Positions 11,119 through 21,330 of a stretch of DNA of 26,040 nt are shown piece by piece. Where the stretch lies: contig NW_025955466.1 of assembly GCF_022376445.1 (NCBI RefSeq), forward strand, positions 1-26,040, written 5' to 3'. Numbering within the stretch: the stretch's first letter is position 1; each line of letters begins with the position of its first letter. Source of the DNA: Fomitopsis serialis. Lineage: Eukaryota; Basidiomycota; Agaricomycetes; Polyporales; Fomitopsidaceae. The translations under genes and the position numbers were made by a program. The notes beneath the pieces were generated by a model. The model ran no database searches and was not told the DNA's origin. It saw only the letters and a program-made list of their open reading frames with translations.

Positions 11119-11579
11119 CATCAGGAAACCCCCCCTGCGCAAATATGGCACAGATCGGCGGCAAATTGGCGTGGCGCGCCTGTCGCTGTGAATGGCCTGT
11201 AAATAGTTGCGAACGCCTCCCGAATAGACTGAAATGTTTTCATGTACATAGAAGTCGAGAAATGTTATGTGCATCGTGTGTCTTGATCAGCTGTGACTAC
11301 AATACACAACAGTACATGTACAGCTCATGTCGTCCAGCTGTGCCTATCTGCTATTGTAGGTCGAAGACGTCGCACAGCTGGTGGATAGGAGACGAGGATG
11401 TATTGCATGGCTTGAAACGAGCCCTATGTATACCGTACATTGGGTGGCTACAACCTGAGAACAATAGCAAAACACATACAACTGAGCATCACTCGCAGTG
11501 TAACACCGGTGCAATGTATTGTCTAACTGGCAAAGCAATGACGACTCACGGCGTAGGTTGTCGTCGCGCTACGCGTGTA

Positions 11580-12200
11580 CTCCAGACATCTGCTGGCCGT
11601 CTCACTCGCTTGCTGTTTTTCCCGCTGGCCATCTCGCTGACCTGTTTGTCTGCCCACCTGCTTGCCTCCTCACCTACCTGCCTGCTCATTCTACATTCGC
11701 CCAGCACGCCTGTGGTCACCATGTGTGTGGTGTTCATCCACACCCTGTACCCGTCCGCTTGCACTCTCGCCCGCTTGCACTCTCGCCTTCCCACTGGCCA
11801 GCCTGCCAGCTCGTCTGCTGGTCTGCTTTCCTTCCTGCTTGCTGGTCTGCCCGCCCGCCTGTTCGGTTTCTCATTAGCTCACCTGCTCACCCGCCCCCTT
11901 GTTCACCCACTTACCTACTCGCCCTGCCGCCCACCCGCCCGTTCGTCCGCTCGTTCGTCCACCCGCCTGCCTGCTCGCTTGCTCATCTGCCCGCCCGCCC
12001 ATTCGCTCGTCTGCCCGCTTGCCCGCCCGTCCGCCCGCATGCCCGTTCTTGCACATGCCCGTTCTTGTGCCCGTCCGTCCTTGCGCCTGTCCGTCCTTGC
12101 ACCCGCCCGTTCTCGCGCCCGCCTGTTCTCGCACCCGCTTGACCGCCTGGTCGCTTGTCTGTCTGCTTGTCCGCTCATCCACCCACCACCCATTCGTCGG
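11580..12200. repeat. pyrimidine-rich low-complexity block
   Basis: The + strand is dominated by degenerate tandem CCCGCC/TGCCCGCT/CGTCCG units with very few A and strong C-over-G skew. Long open frames on both strands (for example 423 codons + strand) are Pro/Ala/Arg/Cys-only and reflect composition, not coding. Confidence 0.75.
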
Positions 12201-12240
12201 CTATGTCTGCACACAGGGCTAATGCCCTGTGTGCTCGTGA
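12195..12240 (-). repeat. hairpin module, copy 1 (reverse orientation)
   Basis: Perfect 9-bp stem ACACAGGGC (12211-12219) / GCCCTGTGT (12224-12232), loop TAAT, preceded on the + strand by GTCGGCTATGTCTGC. On the - strand this is the standard module order: GAGCAC, hairpin, GCAGACATAGCCGAC. Confidence 0.75.
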
Positions 12241-13600
12241 CTGACGTATGCATGGCTGCGCCCTGTGCTCGCCGTTAGCTCACAGGCTCGCGCGCGTCTC
12301 GACTACGTACCTGGTCACGACTTTGTGGCTGTTTGCTGACGTCGGGCGTGTGAGGGTCCATTGCGCCCCGCGAGTCCGCCAGCTGTCGGAATGGTGTGAC
12401 TGTCGGAATGACGCTAGAAGGCCTTGTAGTCAGCATGAGACGTCACGAGAGATGCGTACCTGGACAGTGGATGCATTCTTCGGATGCGCGTTTGCTGACG
12501 GTCGCGGGAGCTTTGATCGCATTCAGCGGCCCGGGTAAGGGTGCGGGTTTGGGCATCTGCTCCGCTGTATTGCGGGCCACGGCGAGGACGAGTGCGGTGA
12601 GATGGGGATCTCAGGGCGAGCATTGGCGAGTGGGGACGAAATGTTGCGGTAGCGGCCGCGTACTGCGCACCCTCGGGAGCGGACGTGCACTGAAGGACGG
12701 CGTCGACGGGTAGCGTGAGAGCGGGCGGGCGTGAGAGGGTGAGCAGGCTCGAGAGGATCAAGTTGGGCCGTTGACGCCGGGAGCCATGGCACTGTCGAGC
12801 GTCGGCTTGGTGTCCATACGAGCAGCACAGAACGGTGAGCAGCAAGCGGGCAGCGCAAAAAGAGACAAGTCAGAGAAGTCACAATGTGCCTGCCCTGAGT
12901 GAGATTGGTCACATGACTCACCTCCCCACGTCACACATCTGGTCGTCGGTCAAATTTTGACCAAGGCGCCCGCGTTGGCGTGCTGCACAAACTCGACAAG
13001 ACGAAGGGGCAAGCCTCCTCAAAGCGAGCAGAGAGGCTCGCAGAGAGAAGCTCGCAGGTGAGTTTGTTGTGCTTGCTTACTTGACTACTCTTTGCCCGCC
13101 CGCGCATGCGGCGACCTCTCAGCCATCTGTCACTGGTCACCTCGGAGTCTGGCACCACACACCAGGGCACTCAGGCCGCCCCACAGCTCAAACACGGCCA
13201 GTCCGAGCGCGCAAGCGCAAGCCTGAGTGCAACAAACACAAAGACAGGAAGAGAGGTGTATGCAAGAATGATGGGGATAGGGAGCGGGAGCAGTGAACAA
13301 AAGGAAAGTATGGCCACGAATGAGAATGTGGTGAGTAGCTTACCTACTGACAATTTACGTGTCTACATCTTCTCGCCCATCCACTTGCACTGTTGCGATG
13401 GCGGGCATGGACAACGAGCAGGGACAACAAGCAGACGTCGGGCGCGGAAGACAAGCGGGGACGAGCGGATTATGAACGGACGACAGGGAAAGGTTTGGCT
13501 GGCGAGGGCGAGCTATGAGAGTCCACTGGTGAGTGCAGATGCACGCGAATGAGCCCAGTAACGTAGACACAGAACACGCCAACGTGCAGCGCGACGACCA
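12241..13600. other. no gene seen; mixed GC-rich sequence
   Basis: Inside the 3.9 kb element. Several 75-150 codon frames on both strands overlap each other and show neither intron structure nor recognisable motifs. Possible decayed sequence. Confidence 0.35.
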
Positions 13601-14330
13601 CGAGCACTCAGGGCCAATGCCCTGCATGCATGCATGGCCAACGGACAGACGGTGGGTGGGCGAGTGAGCGGGCGGGCGGGAAGTCACACAGGTGAGTGGG
13701 TGAGTAAGTGGGTGAGCGGGTTAACAGGTTGACGAGTGCACAGGTGGGCATGTGGCTAGGTGGACGAGTGCGCAGGCGGGCGGATGAATGGCAGATGGCA
13801 GCCTACGCCACCCGCGACCGTGCTGGGTGATTGCCCAGCACGCACGCACAGCCAACAAACGGGTACCGGGCAAGCAGACAAGCAGGCTGGAAGTCGGGCA
13901 GACCGGCGGGTGACAGGGTGCATGAGCGGATGAGTAGGTGCGCAGGAAGACGGGGTGCGCAAGCGGGTGCGCGAGAGGATGAGAGAGGGTGAGAGAGTGA
14001 GAGGACGAGAGGGCGAGAGGGCAAGCACACGGACACAGGGTGCAGACGACCACCACGGGCACGGTGACCGCCAGCGCGCTGGGCAAATGCCCAGCACGCA
14101 GACATGGCTGACAAACACGCGCCCGAGCGGGCATGCGGACGGGTGGATGGACGGGCGGGCACAGCAACAGCGAGTGCTCTGGGCGAATGCCCAGCGCGCA
14201 GACACAGCCAACCAACCAACGGGCGGGCAGGCGAGCAGGCAATAGTACACACGCCAACTGCGAGCACCCCGGGCCAGTGCCCCACATGCAAACACAGCCG
14301 ACGAGCGTACTGTGGGTACGGGCACAGCGG
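13600..14330 (+). repeat. cluster of five hairpin modules (+ orientation)
   Basis: Hairpin cores: CAGGGC/GCCCTG at 13609-13624; GTGCTGGG/CCCAGCAC at 13820-13841; GCTGGGC/GCCCAGC at 14078-14095; CTGGGC/GCCCAG at 14179-14194; and an eroded GGGC/GCCC at about 14270-14284. Most are preceded by GAGCAC- or GACCAC-like sequence and followed by GCAGACACAGCC or a near form. Spacing is about 90-260 bp, filled by G-rich GGGCGGGC units. Confidence 0.75.
13960..14032. repeat. GAGA-rich simple repeat
   Basis: Degenerate GAGAGG/GTGAGA/GCGAGAGG units on the + strand, purine-rich, between two hairpin modules. Confidence 0.65.
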
Positions 14331-14859
14331 TGAGTACACGGGAGGGTGCACATGAGGAACGGGGACGCGCGGGCACGAACGAGTAGGGAGGGCAGGGAGG
14401 AAGACGAGCATGGTGGGTGCAGGCAACAAGGCCAATGCCGCCGAGGTACGTACCACCGAGGGTGGCTGACCCGTGGCCCACCGCCAACACCGGCGGAGAC
14501 CCCGGGTAGGGTACGGGTAGCACCGAACATGGGTACAGGTACGCGGGTCGCGAGTGCGGCATGCGGCATGCGGACCTGGGACCTGCGGTGCTACCCATGT
14601 GCATCCCTAGGACTCTGCGCACTCACCATCGATCTTGCCCACAGCTCTTCTCGCGTGCGCCCCCTTGGCTGTCTGGCCACCCATGTGATCACCATCTTCG
14701 CCCTCTGTGCACGCCTCCATGCCCTCGGTGGATGTCCCCGCACTATACCATTTTGCCGGCAGCCTCTCGACAGGCCTTCCAAGTGGATGGCTGGAATGCG
14801 CATCAAGCTGTAGGTACGAGTTGAGTAGGGTGGATGTAGTGGTTATGCGTGTAAATACA

Positions 14860-15053
14860 AGCAAAACAATGTGAATTGAAGTACCCAAATTGCATAGTTG
14901 AGCTTGTATTTCCTTGCAATTCACAGCCATTGGATGTGAATTCACGCAAATTCGAGGTAAGGAATCGGGGGGGTCAAGTAAATGGGGTATCCAGGAAATT
15001 GATGCAATTTTGCATGAATTTGCACCAATTTGCGTGGGGTAGGTTTCCTGATG
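14860..15053. repeat. subterminal AT-rich repeats of the 3.9 kb element
   Basis: Repeated GCAAATT, TGCAATTT and GAATTTGC motifs in both orientations lie in the last 190 bp before the right end, in sharp contrast to the GC-rich interior. Confidence 0.5.
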
Positions 15054-15098
15054 AAGGTAAATTCATTACTATACTCTACACGCACACGGTCCCACCGC

Positions 15099-15955
15099 TC
15101 AAGCAGCCGCAGCCGCAGCCGCATCCTCATCCTCCCGCTCTGGGTCAACCTCCCACATCTCATTCCCTTCCTCGCTGAACCCAGGGCAGGTCGCGACGAT
15201 CCCATCATCGTCAGAACCGACCGTCCACTTCACCTTGACGTACGATGGAAGGTTTTTGAGGCCACGCGGCCACAAAAACTGGATGTGGGGAATAAAACTG
15301 ACCTTCATCGAGCAAACGGCCGTGATACGCTTACACCCAAGTGAAAATCCCTCAGGGTATGGTGTGGTCACGAGCGACGCCGGTTTGAAGATCGGGATGT
15401 GGCGAAGGGGAAGGGGGAGGTAAACGGAGTTGTCGATCCACCTCTCGGGTGGCTCGGGGGAGGATGGCAGGTGTTCCCAGGTCCTGTACTTGAGGTTGTA
15501 CATGTTGAAGGCCTCGGGCCGGTACCGCAGCGTAGGGTCCCTCCACCAGCAAAGCCCGGTGAAGATCTGGGCGGTGATGGGCTGGCGGAAGAAGAGCCGC
15601 AGCCTATCCTTCACGACCTCGACGACCAGAGGTATGGACATAGGTGATTCATTCTCCTACAGGCAGGGAACGTGATGGCGGTTAGCTACGCAGACAGAAG
15701 AAGGGTGGAAGATCTGAGATGCACCTTGACGTACACCAGAGCAAGGATAACCCTTAGCTCTCCATCCCCGTTGAGGCTTACTGGCAACGCCCCCGGCCTG
15801 AACACCGATTTAATGGCTCCAGGAAAGAGCCATCCCTCGAGCTTGGGAGGGTTCTGGAGACCCTCCAGTGCATCCCTCAATGCCAACCGTGTGGCCAACT
15901 TGGGCTGCACATAAGAAGCCCTCATGGGGCGGTCTGACGGGAGACACAGTGGACA
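15099..15955 (-). pseudogene. 5'-truncated gene fragment B, paralogue of fragment A
   Basis: On the - strand, exon 2 (15955-15725) and exon 3 (15656-15099) join in frame to 262 aa; the intron shows a GTGCAT donor, a GCTAAC branch site and a TAG acceptor. Exon 2 carries PPKLEGWLFPGAIKSVFRPG and GELRVILALVYVK, matching fragment A. Exon 3 runs SPMSIPLVVEVVKDRLRLFF..., has Trp/Tyr-rich stretches (CWWRDPTLRYRPEAFNMYN), and ends in an acidic run followed by seven or so Ala encoded by GCAGCC repeats. The exon corresponding to fragment A exon 1 (54 aa) is missing: the CATCAGG motif at 15960 lies five bases before the exon 2 acceptor junction. A shortened product could start at the ATG at 15923-15925. 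Function not recognised. Confidence 0.65.
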
Positions 15956-15959
15956 CTAT

Positions 15960-15974
15960 GCATCAGGAAAAACC
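15960..15974 (+). mobile_element. CATCAGG-type terminus at the break in fragment B
   Basis: GCATCAGGAAAAACC on the + strand, identical over 15 bases to the motif at 25104-25118. The gene homology begins immediately to its left (on the - strand, right after it). The putative element extends rightward; no partner end was found before the 6.3 kb element. Confidence 0.5.
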
Positions 15975-16319
15975 AAAGTGTCTTATTATGTCTTTTATTG
16001 GCCATTTAAGAACTGAAGATCCTTGAAGACAGTAATGACCAATTTACACAAGTCGGTTTTATAAATGTGCCCAAAAAGATGTGTTAAGTGCTCTTAAACA
16101 GGGACCCACAACATTAATGTGAATGAAGCTGTTGCTGGATTCTGGTAGGTAGCTTTGCTTTTATTCGCTTTTCTGGTCTTCAGCGCACTTAATCTTACCT
16201 GGTAGGTAGCTTTGCTTTTACTCACTTTTCTGGTCTTCAGCGCACTTAATCTTACTTATGTTTGCAATAATGATTGTGGGATTTATTCCATACTGGTACA
16301 ACATGATGATGACACTTGT
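15975..16319. other. AT-richer spacer, no gene
   Basis: Between the fragment B break and the 6.3 kb element. Apart from a two-copy 57-bp tandem repeat, nothing is recognised. Confidence 0.4.
16144..16257. repeat. 57-bp tandem duplication
   Basis: Unit 1 (16144-16200) and unit 2 (16201-16257) both start GGTAGGTAGCTTTGCTTTTA and differ at only a few positions, so the duplication is recent. Confidence 0.85.
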
Positions 16320-16789
16320 ATACTATCTAGTGCATTGCAGGGGTACAGCCAACCCACGCGGGTCGCGGGTAGGGGTCCGGGTAGCCATTTCTGAACCCGT
16401 GTACCCGCCCCTATGGTCTGCAGGTATGCGGGCGCGCAGCACCTGTAACTGCCAAAAGAGGCAACCCTGCGAGTGCCCAAACAAGTCGCTTGCAGGATTG
16501 CCACACCTCCTCCCTCTCTCTTCGCCCTCCGACCAGCAACAACGGGGGGTCGACTCTGTTGAGCAACCATGCGCCCGCCCTCTGAGCGACGGCAAGCTCA
16601 ACACGCATGTCAAGACCCTGCCAAGAGGTTCCTCCCGCGCCGCGGACAACTGACGTGCAGCGCATCTGCAAGTCCGATGAGCACAGACAAGGCCCAGCAA
16701 GACCAGCAGATGAACATCCAGGCCACATCGGCACGCGCAGCAGACTGCAAGGAAGGCCGCCGGTAACGCGCCAGTGCGACGAGCACGAC

Positions 16790-17850
16790 AACCACGAGCA
16801 CGCAGGGCCAATGCCCTGCATCTAGGCACGGCTGACGAGCGGGCGGCGGGCAGACAAGCAGACAACAAGAGTGAGGGCGAGGGTGAGAGTGAGAGTGAGG
16901 GCGAGGGCAAGGGCGAGGTGAGTCCAGGCACACGCGCGCGAGCTCACTAACGGCAGTCGCAGGACACATTGACATGCAGCGCAATGCGCACAATGACCGC
17001 AGGCACGCAGGGCTAATGCCCTGCGTGTAGGCATGGCTGACGGACGAGCAGCACACAGAAGAGCGAGCGGGTGGCAGCACACGTCGGTCGTGAGCACGCT
17101 GGGCAACTGCCCAGCACACAAACACAACCGACAAATGCGCGGGAGGGGACTCGGGAGCAGGCAGGCGGGCGAGCCGTGGGCGAACACCCAGCATGCACAT
17201 ACGGCCGACAGTCAGTCAGGTACACGCACGCAGCAAGCAACGAGGCGAGCGGGACAACGAGTGATCGGTACGAGAGCACGTGGACTACGGGACGCATGAG
17301 TGCGTGGATGAGCGCATGGATGAGCCGGCACGCGAGTGCGCAGGCGGGCAGGTAGGTACAGGGCGGGCGGGCGGCTGCGTTGGCATGCAGTATGACACGC
17401 ACGTTGACTGAGAGTGTGCTGGGCAAGTGCCCAGCACGCAGACACGGCCGACTAACGGACGCGCAAGCGAACGGGCCGGTGGACGACTGGATGCACAGGT
17501 GAGCAGACGGACAAGCAGATAACCAGATGAATGGGACAGCTCACCGGTGCATAGGCAGGAGACCGGGAAGGCGGGCGGGCAAGCAGGGAGAGGGGCAAGC
17601 GGGGAGGCAAGCAGATGAGCAAGCCAGCCGGAACGCGCGACGACACGCACGGCAACCGTGAGCACGATGGGCAAATGCCCAGCGCAGACGCAGCCAATGA
17701 ACGCACACGCCGCGAGGCGGGAGAGAGAGCAGGCAGGCCAGCTGGCACGGACGGGGACACGGTGCAGACGAGCAGCACACGCATACTGGCCACGAGCATG
17801 CTGGGCGAATGCCCAGCACGCAGACGTGGCCGATGAACGCCGGGCGGGCA
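16790..17850 (+). repeat. cluster of seven hairpin modules (+ orientation)
   Basis: Stem cores: GCAGGGC/GCCCTGC 16802-16819; ACGCAGGGC/GCCCTGCGT 17005-17026; GCTGGGC/GCCCAGC 17098-17115; eroded TGGG/CCCA about 17176-17190; GTGCTGGGC/GCCCAGCAC 17416-17437; TGGGC/GCCCA 17668-17681; GCTGGGC/GCCCAGC 17800-17817. Loops are CAAT, TAAT, AACT, AAGT, AAAT and GAAT. Downstream flanks read GCAGACACGGCCGAC or near variants; upstream flanks often GTGAGCACG. Both stem types (T-A and A-T at the third pair) occur side by side. Confidence 0.8.
16866..16922. repeat. GAGGGC/GAGAGT hexamer repeat
   Basis: About nine degenerate hexamers of the GAGNGY type on the + strand, between hairpin modules. Confidence 0.75.
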
Positions 17851-18160
17851 AACAGGCGAAATGAGGGTGGGCACCAACGAGGCGGGAGGGCAGGCGGGCG
17901 GTGCGTACAGATGGGAAGCGCGCAGACAATCCCGTCTGCGGGTGTGGAGCTGTCGGGGGATGCGCGGGCGGATGGCGGGAATGCGCGAGCGCAAGTGCGG
18001 AGGACGGCGAGCGGGGAGGATGGAGGTGGGGGCATGGCAGTGAGGACAACGGGTGCACCGTTGACCCACTGACTTGCCCGCACACTTGCTCGCTCGTCCG
18101 CCTGCCTGCACGAGCCTCCCCGCCCTCTTGCACACTCCCCCTACCCTCTTGCACTGTAAG

Positions 18161-18780
18161 GGTAGCGCCGCAGGCGCCGGCTACATCTCACAAGCACTGA
18201 GGTACGATCGCTCAAGTGCTCGTCTGCTGTACGATTAAACATTTTCTTTTCCTTTCATTTCACTTTCCACTCACTTTTACTTACTCATCCACGACCCGGT
18301 CTATACTCATTCCGTATCCGTTTGTGGCTGTCCTCGGAGTGGCAGCAGTGGCAGCCCGAGTGGCAGCCTGTGCCACAGCTTGCCACTCATCCTTTGTACT
18401 ATGACTCATCTCGCTTACATCACTCACGTTCTCACTTGACTCGGTCTTTGTTCACTCATGTATAAATACTGTACCTACGCCCATCAGCAAAATGGGCAAT
18501 TGCTGAGCATCTGATCGGCTGACAGCCACCTCTCAGAAGCTCAGTTCGCTCAGACTTGCCAGTCGCCATCAGAGATAGAAAGTTGTCAGAGAGTATCTCT
18601 GTACCCTTAGGCTCGTTACAAGTCTAAATTTCTCATTTATTGCTTGTACAGTACTCAAACATACGCACCGACACTGATTGTTGAGGTACATCTGAACTCA
18701 CACCCTTGACCTTGCGCAACGTTGGCCACCCGACACCATTATATTGCATCATTAGCTATATAAGTAATTAGAGATATGAA
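18161..18780. other. AT-richer island inside the hAT-like element
   Basis: Separates the G-rich from the C-rich module blocks. It contains TATAAATA at about 18461-18468 in a CTCACT-rich context and an eroded module copy (GGGCAATTGCTGAGCA at about 18494-18509, then GATCGGCTGACAGCC). No coding exon is supported, but it could hold a promoter. Confidence 0.35.
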
Positions 18781-18784
18781 GCTC

Positions 18785-19040
18785 CCGCTGCCCGTTCGTC
18801 GGCCGTGCCTGTACGCAGGGCTAACGCCCTGCATGCTCACGGTCACCGTGCGCATCGTACTGCATGTTGTTACGCCCTGTGTCCGCCTGCTTGCCCGCCC
18901 GCCTACCCGTCCGCTTGTACACCTACTGTCTGTTCGTCGGCTGTGTCTGCACGCAGGGCATTTGCCCTGCGCGCTCGCAATCGCCATATGTGTTGTGCTT
19001 CCTTGCCGGGTCTTCGCCCTGCGTGCTCACAGTCGACATG
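18785..19040 (-). repeat. two hairpin modules and a half module (reverse orientation)
   Basis: Stems GCAGGGC/GCCCTGC at 18815-18832 and CGCAGGGC/GCCCTGCG at 18952-18971, each preceded on the + strand by CGTCGGC(C/T)GTG. A half copy GCCCTGCGTGCTCACAGTCG lies at about 19016-19035. On the - strand they read in the standard order, opposite to the 16.8-17.85 kb cluster. Confidence 0.75.
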
Positions 19041-19189
19041 TGCGCCGTGCTTGCACCTGTCATGTTTCCGCACCTCGTGCCCACCATTCGCTGGCGGCCG
19101 CCTGTCCCTGCCAGCTGCGCGCCCGTCCCCGCCCACCACTCGTTCGCATGTCAGCGCCACATTCATGAGTTGCAAGATACTCACCGTGC

Positions 19190-19700
19190 ATAGAATCGGG
19201 CGGGCCCGCCGTTCCCCTCCTGGATGGAGGGCCGCGAGAGGGCATTTTGCGGGTCGGGCGGCCGGGTGAACAGACGAGCGGATAGATTGGCGAACAAATG
19301 AACTGGCAAGCGGCGGGGTGAACTGGCAAGCGAATCGGTGGGATGGTACGTGTGCGGGTGGGCAAGACATCGAGGACAACAGCCGGCGCGCAGAAGCGGA
19401 GCCTGGGGCGAGAGCGGGCGGACAAGAGAGTTAGCTAGCGAGAATGCGAGACTGACCGGACGAGAGCGAGCGGACAGGCGCGTGATCTAGCGAGAGCGTA
19501 AAGGCGAGGAGGCAAGACCGTACGAGCGGGCGAACCAGCGAGAAGGCGGGCAGGCAAGCTACCGGGGATGAGAGTGGGCAGGCTGACAAGCTAACAAGGA
19601 TGATAGACAGATGAGCGTGCGGGCCAGTGGGTGGGTGAGTGTGCAAGCAAGTAGGTAGATAGATGCGCTAGCAAGAAGGGGGTGGGCTGGCGGGCAGAAT
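19190..19700. repeat. purine-rich low-complexity block
   Basis: G/A-rich + strand with degenerate GCGGGCGA/GAGCGAGCGG units; composition flips from the C-rich block to its left. Open frames on the - strand are Pro/Ser/Leu-biased and considered spurious. Confidence 0.55.
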
Positions 19701-20300
19701 GGCGTTGCGCGCGTGTATGGAATTGATCGACACGTCGGGATGCTTTTGCAAGTACGCGGGACACGTCGTTATCGTCGTCGGCAGTGTGTACATCAGGAGA
19801 AACATTCGACGTACACACCACACGACCGTCGGTCGTGAATGAACGGAGCACGCCAGACGTGCAGCGATGCGCATCCGACGTGTTGACGTGTGTAGCAGTG
19901 GGTACGACGTGGAAGTCGTCCTTCAAGAGCTGTTTTCGTGGCCAGCAAGGCACACGACGGACTTCTCGTTCTTCAATCACCTGCTGGTGCGGGCAATTGC
20001 AAGGACAGCCGTGTGTGGGGTGCGTCCGGTAAGGGCGTACCTTCGAACTTCGAGCCTTCGTGCTCGTTCTCTCCACTCAAACTGGGTCCTTCCCTCTGCT
20101 TTCTCTTCATGCTCCCCTCTCGTTGTTCCCGCCCCGCTTTTCTTGTGTTTTGTGCGGTTGTCTCGCTCGACGCTGGACTTTGCCAGCTCCAGATTCGTGC
20201 TCGCGTGCCGGTTGGGACGACACGAGTATCTTGACGATTCGGCGACTCGAAATCGGCTGGTACACGACGAGTGATCAGTCGGACGGCAGAGAAGGCGAGA
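19700..20300. other. unassigned segment inside the hAT-like element
   Basis: A more balanced composition than its surroundings. The + strand frame at about 19867-20060 reads DVEVVLQELFSWPARH and similar, slightly gene-like, but has no start or intron support. A short palindrome CGACCGTCGGTCG sits near 19826-19838. Confidence 0.25.
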
Positions 20301-20798
20301 TGACTCAGCAGGTAGGCGAGATATGCGAAGGCGAGAAAGCGGACACAGGGCCAGAAAGCAGATAGGCGAAGAGGAAAGAACGCAAGCAGATGGGCGGGAA
20401 GGCGGCGGGCGAGAAGGCAGGCGGGCGAATGGTCTGCGAAGTGCGAAGCGCTCGATTCGGCAAATGCCGATTGCAGCCACAAGTGCCACGACACTTGTTC
20501 TCGCTGCTACAACTAAGGTCTTTCCTTCGCGTCCGGTGCCCTCTGACCCCTTTCTATCATCTCGCCTCTGTCCTGCCCTCACGTCTCGCCCTCATCTGCC
20601 TTCTGCAGACCTCCAGGAAATGCAGACCTGCCCGCCCGCAAGCAATGTAACACTCGCATCGGTCCGCTGCACGCCTCAAGATCACGCTTATACGGCTACA
20701 ACAAGCTCTAGCGACGTGCCAAGGGCGTTGCCGGAGGCTCGCAAAGAATGGTCGGGCAGAGAGGAAGAGCGGCCACAGCCAGTAGGGCCAATTAATCA

Positions 20799-21330
20799 GG
20801 TCAGTGCTGCTTGTCACTTCGACCCCGTAGCCAACCCCGGCAAGCGAATGCCCAGCAAGGACGACCGGACGGAGATGAACACAATGGATGCGCCTCAAGA
20901 TCGCAGGGCCCCATGGTCCGCCCACTGGCACCCAGCTCGCCTCGCTCCTCTCCGACGCCCTCCGCGATGTCCAACTCAGCCACATCCCGAATCCCAGCAC
21001 CCTCGACATCCGTGCTGCCGACGCCCGCATGTCCTTTTCCCACATAGGCGCAGACGGCGGCGGCCAGCCCGTCCTCATCCCCGTGCACTACGCAGCCGCA
21101 AGGCCCGTGACAAGCTCCGGTGATGCTTAGTAGGGCCCGAAATTCAGGTGAGTACGCGGCACACCCCTGCTTGTGGTCTACACCTGCCCAGCCACGCTTG
21201 CCTCATCTCCTGCTCACCCGCTCATCCGTGAGTTGCGGCTGCAGGGTCAGTGAGTGCACCGCTGTCCACCCCGACCCCATTGCCAACCCCAGCAAGTGAA
21301 TGTCCACCAGGACGACCGGACAGAGACAAC
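20799..21330. repeat. direct repeat of about 60-80 bp, two copies 452 bp apart
   Basis: The segment from 20820 to about 20875 and the one from 21272 to about 21327 share ACCCC..GCCAACCCC.GCAAG.GAATG and GGACGACCGGAC.GAGA with few differences. Upstream GGTCAGTG also matches. A local duplication of unknown origin. Confidence 0.6.

Larger units (their letters stand above)
11119..15053. mobile_element. 3.9 kb element with CATCAGG inverted ends, no transposase seen
   Basis: The left end at 11119 and the reverse complement of the right end at 15053 both begin CATCAGGAAACC. Over the first 26 nt, 22 match, including a shared CGCAAAT block. Subterminal GCAAATTGG-like repeats occur at both sides (about 11160-11170; several in 14870-15035), as expected for transposase-binding sites. 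The inside holds low-complexity C- or G-rich DNA, six hairpin modules and simple repeats, but no transposase or other convincing gene, so it would be non-autonomous. I see no clear target duplication: flanks read TTGTACAA on the left and AAGGTAAA on the right. The superfamily is unassigned. Confidence 0.55.

Noticed and set aside
11007..12278. 423-codon + strand open frame
   Set aside because: Its second half is almost only Pro, Ala, Arg, Cys, Leu and Ser from C-rich tandem units, the opposite strand and other frames are also open, and it runs through a hairpin module.
13721..14622. Overlapping 217-288 codon - strand frames
   Set aside because: Three overlapping frames are open at once and all contain the hairpin modules; the apparent protein repeats are translated DNA repeats.
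10181..15974. Helitron or LTR ends at the CATCAGG motifs
   Set aside because: No CTRR end with a preceding hairpin, no 5' TC, and the inverted pairing at 11119/15053 does not fit; no TG...CA long direct repeats either.
17285..18154. 289-codon - strand frame
   Set aside because: Same reason: low-complexity composition and module repeats, no start context, intron or family motif.
12195..19040. CRISPR-like array
   Set aside because: Spacing is irregular, orientation changes, the units are degenerate, spacers are low complexity, and the genome is eukaryotic.
19591..20076. 161-codon - strand frame
   Set aside because: Its end is simple repeat and the rest has no recognisable motif or splice support.
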